Notes under the pieces: generated by a model
What the model saw: the letters and a program-made list of their open reading frames with translations, nothing else
Databases searched by the model: none
What the model was told of the DNA's origin: nothing
In this document: one piece after another, positions 11,227 through 23,200 of the stretch
How positions within the stretch are numbered: the first letter of the stretch is position 1
How the letters are laid out: the number at the start of each line of letters is the position of its first letter
Source of the DNA: Azadirachta indica
Lineage: Eukaryota; Streptophyta; Magnoliopsida; Sapindales; Meliaceae
Assembly: GCA_022749755.1 (NCBI GenBank)
Contig: CM040450.1
Coordinates: 11,616,913-11,680,912, forward strand
DNA length: 64,000 nucleotides
Direction: 5' to 3'
Made by a program: the position numbers and the translations under genes

Positions 11227-14200
11227 TTATACCTTTTTTAACCATTGGCGGTAAATGAACTCCTCCAACGGTCTAATACAATACTTGAACAAGGAAATCA
11301 ACATAACAAGCCACAAGGACATCACCAAAATAATAATTATGCCAGGCGAAAACCAGTTTCCAAATCCTCTGTATCTACCATAAGGATCATCTTCCCAAGC
11401 CATTGCCTCTTTAATGTATTTCTTTCCTGCACTCATCACAACATTTTCTCCATCTTCAGCCAATCTTATATGAGATAAAATGTGAGGGAAAACTTTCTTA
11501 TGAGACTCTTCCCCTATCAATAAGTCCGAATGCCCAAAACCCTCCACGACCACCCGATCATGTCTGAAGCCTGGCTGGTGCAATCTCATGTACTTGTGAG
11601 CCAGAAAAGAAGTTTCCGGTGTCACGAGAAGACTCCGTCCACCAGAAATGTATAGCGTTGAGAGTGTCATTCTCTCTGGATGGATCAAATATGAGTTTTT
11701 TCCATTGCTGTCAACGATATATCCTGAGTTGCAGATTTTTCTGAGATGAGGAAACCCTGCCATGGGAAGTTCTGTGGTGCTTTGCCTGTTTAACCAATTG
11801 TGCACGGTAGCGCTTACATTTTGATGCCAGAATACATTACCAAATATGCCTGAAAAGACCTCGCATTCCTTGCACATGCATCTCTCATATCGTGGAATGA
11901 GACGGGCTATGCATTTCAAGAGCTGATGTCGCAAACTGGTTTTTGACGTTTCTAAAAGAGGCAAAATTTTGTGCTTGCCTAGTATAGCCATTGATACCTG
12001 CAGATTTAGTTATATGCCATGAAAAATCCAAATGTAAACTTGTTTTTATTATGCCAAGAAATTGATAATAGCACTTTTTGGGCGGTCATACTGAATATTT
12101 TTGAAGAAAAGGTTTTACATCCTAGGAAATTTTCATCTTATATCTCTCTTTTATTCACATATTGACCACATCAGTTGCTTGAAATAATAAGCTGAAACAT
12201 AAATTCACTTATTTATTTCCAACTTAAATCTCAATGTAAGTGGGTAAGCATGAAGATGTCTGGTGGCATGCATGCCTATAAGATTGGAGCCATGAAAGGA
12301 GATGTCTTCTGCTATAAAACAATTGTTACAGTATCAAACATGAAATGCATTTCCACCAGTCGAGCCAACTATTAATTTTCGCTGTCTCTTGTCAGAAGAA
12401 ATTTTCCCCCAGTCCTGACCACTGTGGGGGTAAAAAAGTCTAACATATATGAATTTCGAGATTGACTAGAAAGAAGGAAACTTACAGGGACCAAAGGAAG
12501 CCACATTTTGAATGCAGGCAATGCATTAAGCTTGAAGAACATTGAAGAGTTTGTGCAAGAAAGAGAAGCTATGTGGGTTGCAGAGACGTGCCCTCCCATG
12601 ATAGCAATGTGAATAGCTAAGCCTCCAACACAGTGTGCAACTACATGAACTTTTATGCTCTGCCCGTGAAATTCAAGGATCTTATCAATCGCTGTAAAAA
12701 TAATATAAAAGAAATTACTCATTCAGACGATGATGGGATCATTAAGTGTCAAATATGAATTTTTTTTTTTTTTTTTGCATTTTTCTTTTACCAGCAGGAA
12801 TATCAAATCTTCCAATATCTTCGATTGTGAAGTTGTTTGCAGAAGGTAAATGGTGCAATCGTGATTGCAGTAGCCATGTCTCGTGCCCTTCTTCCAACAA
12901 AGTTCTCACTAGATCATTTGGTTCTGTCAGGAGCCAGTAACTCTCCGTGGAATATCCATTAAGAAGGAGAACTGGATTTAGTTGCCTCTCTCCTTCAGGC
13001 CTTTGATTTTGACTGCATTTCCATTGTCTGCAACTGATGATATATCTATCTTCTGCAAGATCCAGAGTCACCAGACAAAGATCAAAACATGCATCTCATC
13101 TCAGTGACATTGAAGAAAATGAAAGTAATAATTAAGTGAACCCTTGTTCCATATTTTCCTTTGGCATAAATAATTGAATCACTAATTTGAGTGTGTTAGT
13201 TTGGGTATGTTTTACAGTTAATTCCTCCTAGCATCTGTGGAAGGTTTGAATGCTTTCTTGTCTGTTTGAGCATATATTTAATAGAATTTAAATACCTGTT
13301 TTGATTTCATGAAGACTGCTGTTTGGATAAGATTTATGGTAGGAATCTGGCAGGTTATGATCCTTGTGATTCCCTCGTGGTATTTGTAAAATATACGTTC
13401 TCAGGAGAGTCTTTGAGAGAAGAAATAAGAAGCTTCTCTTCCCATTTCCTTCAAGGCTCATAAAACTCTTCAGTAGCTCTTTTAAGGATATTATAAGTTC
13501 TCCTGTTAAATTTATGACTTCACACTCTGAACTGTCCCCAGAAATTTTTTTGAATGTTACATGCAATGTAGTTGTCTCCCTCCAAGCATACACCGCAAAT
13601 AGAAAAGGATTCATTATCTTCTTTCCCTCGAGAATATATCTGCATAAATTTAGATTTTAATAGTTATGTAGAGCAAAAGGAAAGTGGAAGTGACTTGAAA
13701 TTTTGGACTTCGTTGCACCTTAAACCAGAAGAAGCTGCAAGAAGAAGACGATAGTGCATGTATTGTGTGTAAGGAGTTCTGTAATCCACTTGGCAAAGAT
13801 CCACTTCCCCATCTATAATATGTAGTTTATCCTTCGCAATCACAGAAAATAGAACATAGCCTCCAACTTTTCCTCTTAGTAGTTGATGAGATTCTCTAAT
13901 AACTGAATTTCCTTCGTCAAAATCTTTATGATTCAGAGAATTCATTTTCATTTTGAGATAAGCAGTGCATGGCATGCCCCCAATATAGCCTTGCATAGTC
14001 TCTTTAATCACAATAATTGATCTGGGACTGCTCCTTAAATTGTTATTACTAGTCGCTCGAGAATACTGCTCAACAGATTTAGTAAGCTCAATGGCTTTTT
14101 CGGTCTTGTACTTGAGAACGTCCTTCACGAGGTGTCTACTTACATGCTCGGCTGCTGCTGCAATAGTAAGTGACGGGTTTATGCCAACAGAACATGGGAT

Positions 14201-16904
14201 TAAAGAAGCATCACAGACATATAGGCCTGGATGCACGCCTGCGGGAGCCTTTGGATCAAAAACCTGACCGTTAGGGTTGCAAACACCATGTGAAGGGTCT
14301 GAAGATGCATTGCAACCTCCTAAAAGATGAACTGAAGTGCTCCGGTACCTTGACATGAAAAGGATTCCACCTAATTTCTTGGTGAGCTTTTGAAAAGCCT
14401 CAATTTTACGTGGAAGTAAAGGATCCTGGGGCGGAGAAAAACAGATTTTGTTTGTGCCCTTCTCAAGTGTGATTCTCCCATCACTCTCATCATATCCCAT
14501 GGCATTAAGCACCATTGCTTGGCTTGATTTAAAACCTATGAAATGCTTCAGCTTATCTATAATCCCATCAACGAACCAGTAACCAGTCGGCCATCCATAA
14601 GTTGTAATCCCTTTAAACAGCAGGTAGGGATAAGCAGTTGGAAGGACTGCAGTCTACAGCAAAAGAAAACAGGACAAGTGTGCCTATGAGCCATATGCCC
14701 TTACCAGCACAGAGAAAATTTACACTCGTGTAAGAATATGATAAAGTTCTATTCTTTAGTCATTCAATTCCTTTTATACCATAAAATCATCCTGAACCAT
14801 TGGCAATAATCAATGAACAATAATGAACGACATTTATGAGTTGACATGCTTGTTATTCACATTATAAGTTGCCTGCAAGGATGGCACAGTGGCACTATAT
14901 TAAATTTGGTCAGAAATCCAACCACTAAAGCAAGCTTTAAGGAGATACCCAATTGAAAGTGTCTGGAAAGTAAACTTATTCGCAGATAAGAAAAATGTTT
15001 GAGATATTGTTGTTCTTAGAAGCAAGTGAGACTTTTATTACCACCAAATAGCAAAAGAAAAAATGGGCCCAGTATTTTGATGAGCATATCATCTTCTCCC
15101 ACGAAAATAGGACTCCATGAGAAGTAAAGTGAATTGAATTTTGAGCGTGGTGAAATCTTATACCTGGATTGTGAAACCCAATGAAGAAGTGTGAGACGAT
15201 GAGATGGCTGGTCCAGGCCGCACTTGAAATGGTTTCTCTGGGATTTTCTTTCTGTCTAACCCATAAGAACTCAGGGGAGCAGGGCTTCCAGAAAGATAAG
15301 CGACAGTGTTCCCATTGCAGCTGAATCCAGATCCCAGGGCTTCTGAAAGTTTTAATCCTCTCATCTGTGACTGAAAAAGTATCTCAGTTGTGCCAAGAAC
15401 TCCAGCTGAGAATGATAATTTCTGAACTCGTTACAGGTTTTGAAATCAATTCCAAATAATATATCTAGCATCTGTCATAACAGCTTCCTACCTGATAAGA
15501 TTACAAAATCCGAGGTTATGTAGTCAACTTCATTCAAATAAACAAACCATCTTCTTCTTTTTCTGCTGTTTTTGTCTTCTTGCGAACTTTCATATGGGTT
15601 TTTAACGACATATTGAACTTGACATTCTGTTTTAACTACACATCCAGCCTGTATCAAACAAAAAGAGATTCAGATTTGAAGAGAGAGAGATACATTACAA
15701 ATGAGCGTATGCTTGGACATCTCATAGGGTATTATTTACTCCATATTGTTTTTGATCGAGAATGCTATTCGGACCTTACCAACATTCGTGTTGTTTCCTT
15801 CTCTAACATTTACTGATCTAAGAGCATTCCATGCAAACAGAGAGAGAAATCAATATGCAACTTATCAAACAATATATGAAGTTATGGGAAATATGCCTGA
15901 ATAGCTGAAAGGATGTAATTTTTGTCAGTAGAATTTTTGGCATTATAAGAGCATCCAGCAAGGCAATTTCCACAGGCTAAGCAGCTACCCATTTGTTGAG
16001 GCTTCATTAGATTGGATGGACGCTCTTCAAGATCAAAATTTATGCTCAGCTTCATCAATTCTTCAGAACTGTCTTTGATCACTCCATTGGCTACTTCTCC
16101 CATGACTTTGGCAACAGGAAACCTGACAGGGACACTCTGTATTCTCAACATGGCAGAAGCAGAAGCTTCGCAGCTGTCCCAGTCTCTTTCCCATTCCTTT
16201 GGCCATTTTGGATTCCTTTTAGCACGAACTGGAGTTCGCAGCATCACTCCACCGTTGACTAGTGACCCTCCACCAAGCCCACAAGCCACTACCGCTACAG
16301 AGTCACCTTGCTCATAGACCTGTTACATGATTAAACAGTCATCTTTGCACTATGCTTAAAAAAGTAGATGAATACTCTGTTTTGCTCGTCAGTAAAAGCA
16401 CAAAAATTTATCTTCATGCATCATGTTGAAGAGATATGACATATTCATGCATACGGCAGTTCAGATGTTTATTTGGTGTCTTCACTCCTGGTTTCAGTAT
16501 ATTTGTCCTGATTAAACTTTATTCATGCAGAGACGTAATTTTCAATTGCTAAAACACAAGCATATTTACCTTGTCTTCCTGTTAAACTATAGGTTTTGCG
16601 GAAGCAACCATATAGCAGGCATAGAGAAAGAGAGAATAACCTGAAACAAAGCATCTTTCGGGCCAAAGCTGAAACCTACATTCCTGTTCTCCATCCTCAC
16701 AGCGGACATAAACTTCAAACTATCAGCTGGAAAATCATGAGCTTCCCACTGTCGACCTTTCTCTAGTAGACATACCTTTATCCCTGCCATTGACATCCGG
16801 AAAGATGCAACAGAACCTCCATACCCAGATCCCACAACAACAGCATCAAAACCATCTTGTTCTTCATCACTCAACCTTTGTTCTAAATAAGCTTGGTTCT
16901 CCAT
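11227..16904 (-). CDS. GMC (cholesterol-oxidase-like) oxidoreductase fused to alpha/beta-hydrolase
   Basis: Nine exons on the minus strand can be joined without a stop: 16641-16904, 15897-16319, 15492-15648, 15164-15405, 13719-14653, 13296-13639, 12792-13052, 12486-12691 and 11227-11997. Together they make 3603 nt, 1200 residues. The N-terminal part is a GMC-type FAD oxidoreductase: dinucleotide motif GSGYGG at residues 25-30, a cysteine cluster C201/C204/C207/C211 (CxxCxxCxxxC) and the GMC C-terminal block with SVHLLGG (H471) and NPS (N521), the likely His/Asn pair. The C-terminal part resembles an alpha/beta-hydrolase or lipase: elbow AHCVGG with Cys896 where Ser is usual, GFGHSD with likely catalytic His1100, and one hydrophobic span at about 1163-1183 that may anchor it in a membrane. 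Intron 2 starts with GC, not GT. The substrate is unknown; a sterol or other hydroxylated lipid is only an inference. A dead tandem copy lies upstream at 20.3-26.5 kb. Confidence 0.8.
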
Positions 16905-17044
16905 ACTTTTCTTTTCTTTTTTTCTTTTTTTCTTGAATTGTAAGATCTAGGATCAAGATGTTATGTGGCGGTCCATTATCTTACAAGAGTAAAAATGGAA
17001 GAAGGGAAAAAGTGAAGGGGAATTCCAGTTTCAGATTTAAGTAG

Positions 17045-17052
17045 ATTTATAG
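17045..17052 (-). promoter_or_regulatory. Candidate TATA box of the oxidoreductase-hydrolase gene
   Basis: On the minus strand the motif is CTATAAAT, about 140 bases before the ATG at 16904. The surrounding leader is conserved in the dead copy, where the matching TATTTATAGA lies near 26538-26547. This supports it as part of the ancestral promoter. Confidence 0.45.
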
Positions 17053-17550
17053 ATGCATGCACTGCCAACACTGAAGATACTGAATATACTATTTGTTTTC
17101 TACAGTGTGTTAAAAAGCTGAAAGAGTGGCTATAATTCTCTAATAAGAAATCAACCGCATAGATGAGACAAATCACTTCACAATAATGAGTTAGTTTTAT
17201 TCTCCTTGACAACATAACTTAGTTTTATGTTCCTTGACAACGTAACTTAGTTTAATGCTCCTTGGCCATACTGTGAATTTTTTAATAAGCTATTCATAGA
17301 AAAACCAAAGAAGTAAAGGGATCATTAAATCATATAACAGAAAAACATTGCATCTCTAGCTCTTAAGTCTAGGTTTCAACAAACAGCATCGCTCGCTGCG
17401 GAGGCCAAAAGGAAATATGTAATCGAGTATGCTATTAGAAATCATTGTGCACAAAGTTATCTGAAGGTATTTCGGAAACGACCCCTGAAACACGGACACA
17501 GAGATGGAGAAAACTAAATAGATAACCTTGCATCTATTTAAATTATAAAC

Positions 17551-17870
17551 TGTTAGAATTAAAATTAGACTTATTTAGTTTCTTAGTCTTCAGATTTTTA
17601 ATTTATGTTTTTAACCCATATAAAGACACTTCTATGTACTTAGTTTAATACTTTTTTCCCTTATTCTGTCCCCCTATTATATCTATAATCTGTAATTTAC
17701 TAGCTGTACAATTGCTAGTCTTTAGGCCGTCTTAATTATTTATCCTTTTATAGTTGTATATGGCTGTATATATCTACTGCAATTTTATGAATATATAATA
17801 CACAAGCTTACAATACCAAAATCTCAAGTCCTCTAATCCTCTTTATTTCTTGAGTTCAAAATCCATGTAG
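17551..17870. repeat. Possible solo LTR-like remnant
   Basis: The stretch begins TGTTAGAATT, contains a TATAAAGACAC-like segment and T-rich blocks, and ends near a TTTCTTGAGTTC-like block, as many copia LTRs do. I could not find a clear terminal CA or flanking duplication, so this is tentative. Confidence 0.2.
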
Positions 17871-18156
17871 ATCTTCAGGGAATAAATATGCAAACACAAC
17901 ACACATACGACATGTACATAGAAATCTAGATGGCTGGCTATACAGCTGTATGGGTAGCGCCATATATAAACTGCCAGTTAGATAGATTGATAGATAGATG
18001 GACAAATATATAAGAGATAAAAACTAACATTATTTTTTTAGATTTTTAGATGTTATAATCCTAGAAATAAAACAATATTAAGAAAAGAAAATCCCCACTC
18101 ATATATTATTACATCTGATTTCTTGAGGTCTTCCAATGACCAAACTCTAGACTTGC
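17871..18156. other. Intergenic DNA
   Basis: No gene recognised; contains a short GATA-rich run near 17980. Confidence 0.4.
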
Positions 18157-19117
18157 TCAAGCTCTAGCAATGTCAACTGATTCCTTGAGGGCTTCCAGAA
18201 GACTTCTGATGATCCTCGGCTCACCAGGAGTTGACTTCTCTTTTAGTGGTCCATTTCTTATAGCTCAGGAAATTGGACCTCAACCATTGGTTGTTGGGAG
18301 AACTGAGTAGTCAATGTAAACAAGGACCTCATTATTTTCCATCTCCAACTGTAACAAAGCCCAATCTCACCCACCAGGTATCTTATCTACCTGTTTCAAT
18401 GAAAATGTGAACACCAGTAAGCTATTTTTTTTTTTTTTTTTTTTTTCCAATTTTTTTGGTGATAAGATAGAAACATTGAGGTCAGTAGGAGAGACAATTG
18501 ATTAACTTATTAATTATTATACTCCTCTATTCGAGACCAAATAAACTCCTTGATTTGCAAAAATATCCAATGTTGAATCAACGAGAATGTGATTAAGGCT
18601 TTGAAAATTTGAAATCAATAAGTAACAATCATAGCAATTAATCAGGTTGACTCAAAACACTTGAACAAAAGCATAACTTGGAAAGCACTCATGAAACTTC
18701 CCAGCCAAGCAACTAGGTCTCTGTCAAATAAACCAACGGACAGGAACTTGAGATAATGCTGATCACATATGAATGGTCAACCAGGTGACAATTTTACAAA
18801 TAAATTTGGCCAAGGTCAATAGCATAGGTCTATTGCTTATTGAGTTCATTTAGCACAATGTATTAAATATACATATTCTGGAAAAGACCTTCCAGTGAAT
18901 ATATGTGTCATGCAAATCAGTATTTCTGACTCCACCAGTACTCCTAATATAAGCTATATCTACACTAATGTCCATGGCTTCTATAAAATATAAAGGAACA
19001 TGTGTTATATAGCAGACTATAAACTTAAAATGTCATGAACAAGAGACAAATGCAATGATTCACCTTGAGAGGAACAGAGTGAGGCTGATTAAGACCTTGA
19101 TACAGACTATTCGCCCA
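18157..19117 (-). pseudogene. Two-exon relic of an unidentified gene
   Basis: On the minus strand an 18-codon exon (19064-19117; WANSLYQGLNQPHSVPLK) is bounded by AG and GT. It joins in phase to a second exon (18157-18348) that begins LEMENNEVLVYIDYSVLP and ends EALKESVDIARA followed by TGA. The second exon has two in-frame stops in the middle, so the copy is broken or the true structure differs. The amino-acid texture is clearly protein-like, but I do not recognise the family and no upstream exons were found. Confidence 0.45.
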
Positions 19118-19733
19118 CTGTTATAAAGACAAGAAAATAAAGAAACACATCAACTTAAAATATGGATTGAAAACAACGCCTTGATAACGTCCAAATGCAA
19201 ACTTGCCATACTTGTAAATTTTTTTTCTCCATTTTTGTTTCTTTCATTACTATTTTCAAGACTTTGGCTCTAAATTAGTACGTAAGAGTTTGAGCTGTCT
19301 TTTGTCTGTTATCGATATTAGTGTGGGTGGAAAACAACATATAATTTTTAGTTTGCACGGGATATTGCTTTCATCCTAGTCTATACAATTAAGACACGTA
19401 CGAGTTTACAAGATGACATGTAGACAAACAAGCATGCGACAAAACAAACCATCCCCAGAAGAAGTTGGTTTGCTTCATAATTAACTTTTCACAGAGATTA
19501 TAAGAATTCAAGAAAACCAAAAATAGGACAAATCCAGTTGAAGATTGGTTGATCTAAATATGCATAATGCAGTTTTCGTAGACGGCACTTAAGCAGGAAT
19601 GGGACAAACCCACAAGACTTTTGTTTGATGTAAGATGCGTAATGCACTTCTCACAGACATTGTTAGAGTTGCAATACAAAACCAAAAGCAAACAAACAGG
19701 GCAAAAACCCAGAACGAATTAGAGTTGCAATAT

Positions 19734-19938
19734 ACCAGATTGTGAAGAGGAAGGGGAAACAGCAAGCTACTAATGATGACTTGCCATTATTATCAAATTT
19801 TCCACATTTCAATCGCTTCAGCTCAAAAGGCAAAATAATAACTTCTAGAACTAAATCTGTGCTCTATAAATCAGTGGAAGACCGTCTCTGTGCATTAACC
19901 AAGTAAAAACCTAAATTCACCTTTATTGATAGCATGTG
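19734..19938 (-). pseudogene. Second SNX1 fragment (end of exon 7 plus intron 7)
   Basis: In reverse complement this matches 37345-37585 of the SNX1 gene: the last bases of exon 7 with its GT donor, and most of intron 7. The same segment is also in the larger relic at 7125-7330. No coding capacity. Confidence 0.7.
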
Positions 19939-20288
19939 AGCGTGGCAAATTCGGGTTATTTTATCATGTTCGTGTGATATTAAACAAAAATATAATATAT
20001 TTTAAACTAACTTAACCTTCATCTATTTAATAATCTAAGTTAAAAATAAAACTTTTATTTATTAAACAAATAACCCCTTTAATAATAGTATGATTCAACT
20101 AACATATATTTTTTTTTATATATTTTAATATGTATTTTAAAATATTTATGAATAGAAGGAAGATTAAAGTATTATCGAAATACTTTGGGGGCCAGGAAGA
20201 GAAATTGTCCCATTCAACTACATCATAGAATTATATAACAAATAAATATTGTTGATTTGACTACATATTCCTCTCAGAAGTTTATCAA
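19939..20288. other. AT-rich spacer downstream of the dead oxidoreductase copy
   Basis: No gene or repeat recognised. Confidence 0.4.
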
Positions 20289-23200
20289 TTACTTGAAAAA
20301 TGAAATCAACGTAACAAGGCACAACAACATCACCAAAATAATAATGCCAGGAGAAAACCAGCTTTCAAATCTTCTGTATCTACCATAAGCATCTTCTTCC
20401 CAAGTCATGGCCTCTTTGCTGTATTTCTTTCCTGCACTTATCACAACATTTTCTCCATTTTCAGCCAATCTTATATGAGATAAAATGTGGGGGAAAACTT
20501 TCTTATGAGACTCTTCCCCTATCAATTAGTCTGAAAGCCCAAAACTCTCCACGACCACCCGACCATGTCTGAAGCCTGGCTGGTGCAATCTCATGTTCTT
20601 GTGAGCTAGAAAAGAAGTCGCCGGTGTCACGAGAAGACTCGCTTTCCCTGTTTAGCCACTTCTGCATGGTAGGGCTTATATTCTGATGCCAGAATGCATT
20701 GCCAAATATACCTGAGAAGACTTCACATTCATTGCACGTCCATCTCTCATACCGTGGAATTGGACGGGCTATGCATTTCAAGAACTGGTGTCACAAAATT
20801 TTTCTTTTTTTTTCTTTAAATACTGTTTAATCATAAACTAAAAGGAAATATATTAAAAAAAATAGAAGAGAACAATAATACAAGCATTGGAAATGCCAAA
20901 ATGGCTTACAAGATTGCTATCAAAACCAAAAAATGGCCCCATCTTAATAGAAAGTGGAACAAAACTCAGCATGCAAGCAAAGAGGCAGCAACAATCCATC
21001 AAAACTTATCTATCCAGCAATCATAACTGCAGAATTAAGCAAAACATTGGTAACCAGTAGAAGTACCAGTCAGCAGCAGAAGAAATCTAGCAGCAAGCAT
21101 AAAATTAGCTCAAACAGGCCAGAGCAGTCTTTGAAATGCAGCAAGTAGCAATTGTCTATAGCAAAGTCAATATAAAAGCAGCACCCGAAAGCTTTGCTAT
21201 CACAATAATCTAGTCTGACAGCAAGCGAAAAAACCGGTAACAGTAGCCAACAACTCGAGCAACGCATTTAGAAGATTCAAAATCCATAAAAACCAGTTTC
21301 ATGAAAATCTATAGTTAGGGAAGCCCCAACAATTTTTAAGAAGAGCATCTTTGATTTGAATAGGCGGGGTATCAAACCAAATGGAACCTAAAGAACAGAG
21401 TCCCAAATTCGCCATAATATCCGCAACCTTGTTACCTTCTCGGTACGTATGCGTGCAATAGAAAGAGATCTTGGACACAGAATCTTTACATTTAGCCAAT
21501 CATTTCTAATACGCCAAGGCAGATTGAAGTTAGAGTTAAGCTAGCAAGAGACAGCTGCGCTTGAGTCAATCTCTAGCCAAATAAAATTCCGACCTCTTTT
21601 AGCAGCATAAGAAATAGCTGAATAATATCCATAATTTCTGCAAAGACAGAAGATTGACACCCCAGGTTCATGGAAAATGCACCCAAAAAATCACCTTGAA
21701 ATTCTCTAAAAACACCGCCACAAGCTGAAGCACCAGATTGGTCTGTGATGCACCATCCGTATTTATTTTTACCAAAGGTCTAGTTGGAGGAGGCCAAAAC
21801 ACTGGGATTATACTGAGAGCTCTACCTTTTCTAACATCCACTCCAAGCAACCAAAGAGCGTTCAAATGAAGAACCGACGAAACAAATCCTGGACAAGAAG
21901 GAGGTCAAGACTTAAGAAAAAACTTACATGAAGCAATAACAAGAGAGTTATGCTGGTGTCGCAAACTGGTTTCTGACGTTTCTAAAAGAGGCAAAAAAAA
22001 TTTCTTGCCTAGTTTAGCCATTGATACCAGTAGATTTAGTTGTGTTACAAGAAAAATCCAAGCCTTAACTTTGTGGAGGTTAAAAGTCTCAGCAGATACG
22101 AATATCGAAATTAAAGAACAAGAAGGAAAAACTTACAGGAACTAGAGGAAACCACATTTTGATTGCAGGCAATGCATTAAGCTTTAAAAACATTGAAGAG
22201 TTTGTGCAAGAAAGAGAAGCTATATGGATTGCGGAGACATGCCCTCCCATGATAGCAACGTGAACAGCTAAGCCTCCAGCAGAGTGTGCAACTACATGAA
22301 CCTTTATGCTGTGCCCGTGAAATACAAGGATCTTATCAATTGCTATAACAAATAACACAGAAGTGAGAAAATAATCATTCAGACAATCAGGGAATCATTT
22401 AAGTGTCAAATACGAATTCAATTGGGTATGATACATTCTTTATTTACCAGCAGGAATATCAAATTTTCCAATATCTTCAATTGTGAAATTGTTTGCAGGA
22501 GCTAAATGGTGCGATCGTGATTGCAGTTGCCATGTCTCATGCCCTTCTTCTAGCAAAGTTCTCACTAGATCATTTGGTTCTGTTAGGAGCCATTAACTTT
22601 CTGTAGAATATCCATCAAGAAGGACTGCATTTAGTTGTTTCTCTCCTTTAAGCCTCCTTCGATTTTGACTGCTCTTCCATCGTCTGCAACTGATGAAATA
22701 TCCATCTTCTGCAAGATCCGCAGTCACTAAAAAAAGATCGAAAAATGCATCACAGTGAAGACTGAATGAACGTAATAATTGAGGAGATAAATAATAATTG
22801 ATATCACTAACTTGAATTAGTTTGGGTTTGCTTTATAGTTACTCCTACTAGCATCTTTGCAAGGTTTTGAATGCTTTCTTGCTTGTTTGAGCAGATATTT
22901 AATAGAATTTAGATAAAGATCTAGCTGATCCCTTTTAACTCCTTATAACAAGCATCTCTACTAAGACAGTTTGAATTTGATCAGGACAATATTAGCAAAT
23001 TTCAAGCTCCCGGATCTCAAACAGTAGATCCGGATTTTTGAATACCTGTTTTAATTTCATGAAGAGAGCCGTTTGGACAAGGTTTATGGTAGGAATCTGC
23101 TGGTTTATGGCCCTTTTAATTCCCTCTCGGTATTTGTAAGATATAGGTTCTGAGGAGAGTCTGTGAGAGAAGGAATAAGAAGCTTACCTTCCCATTTCCT

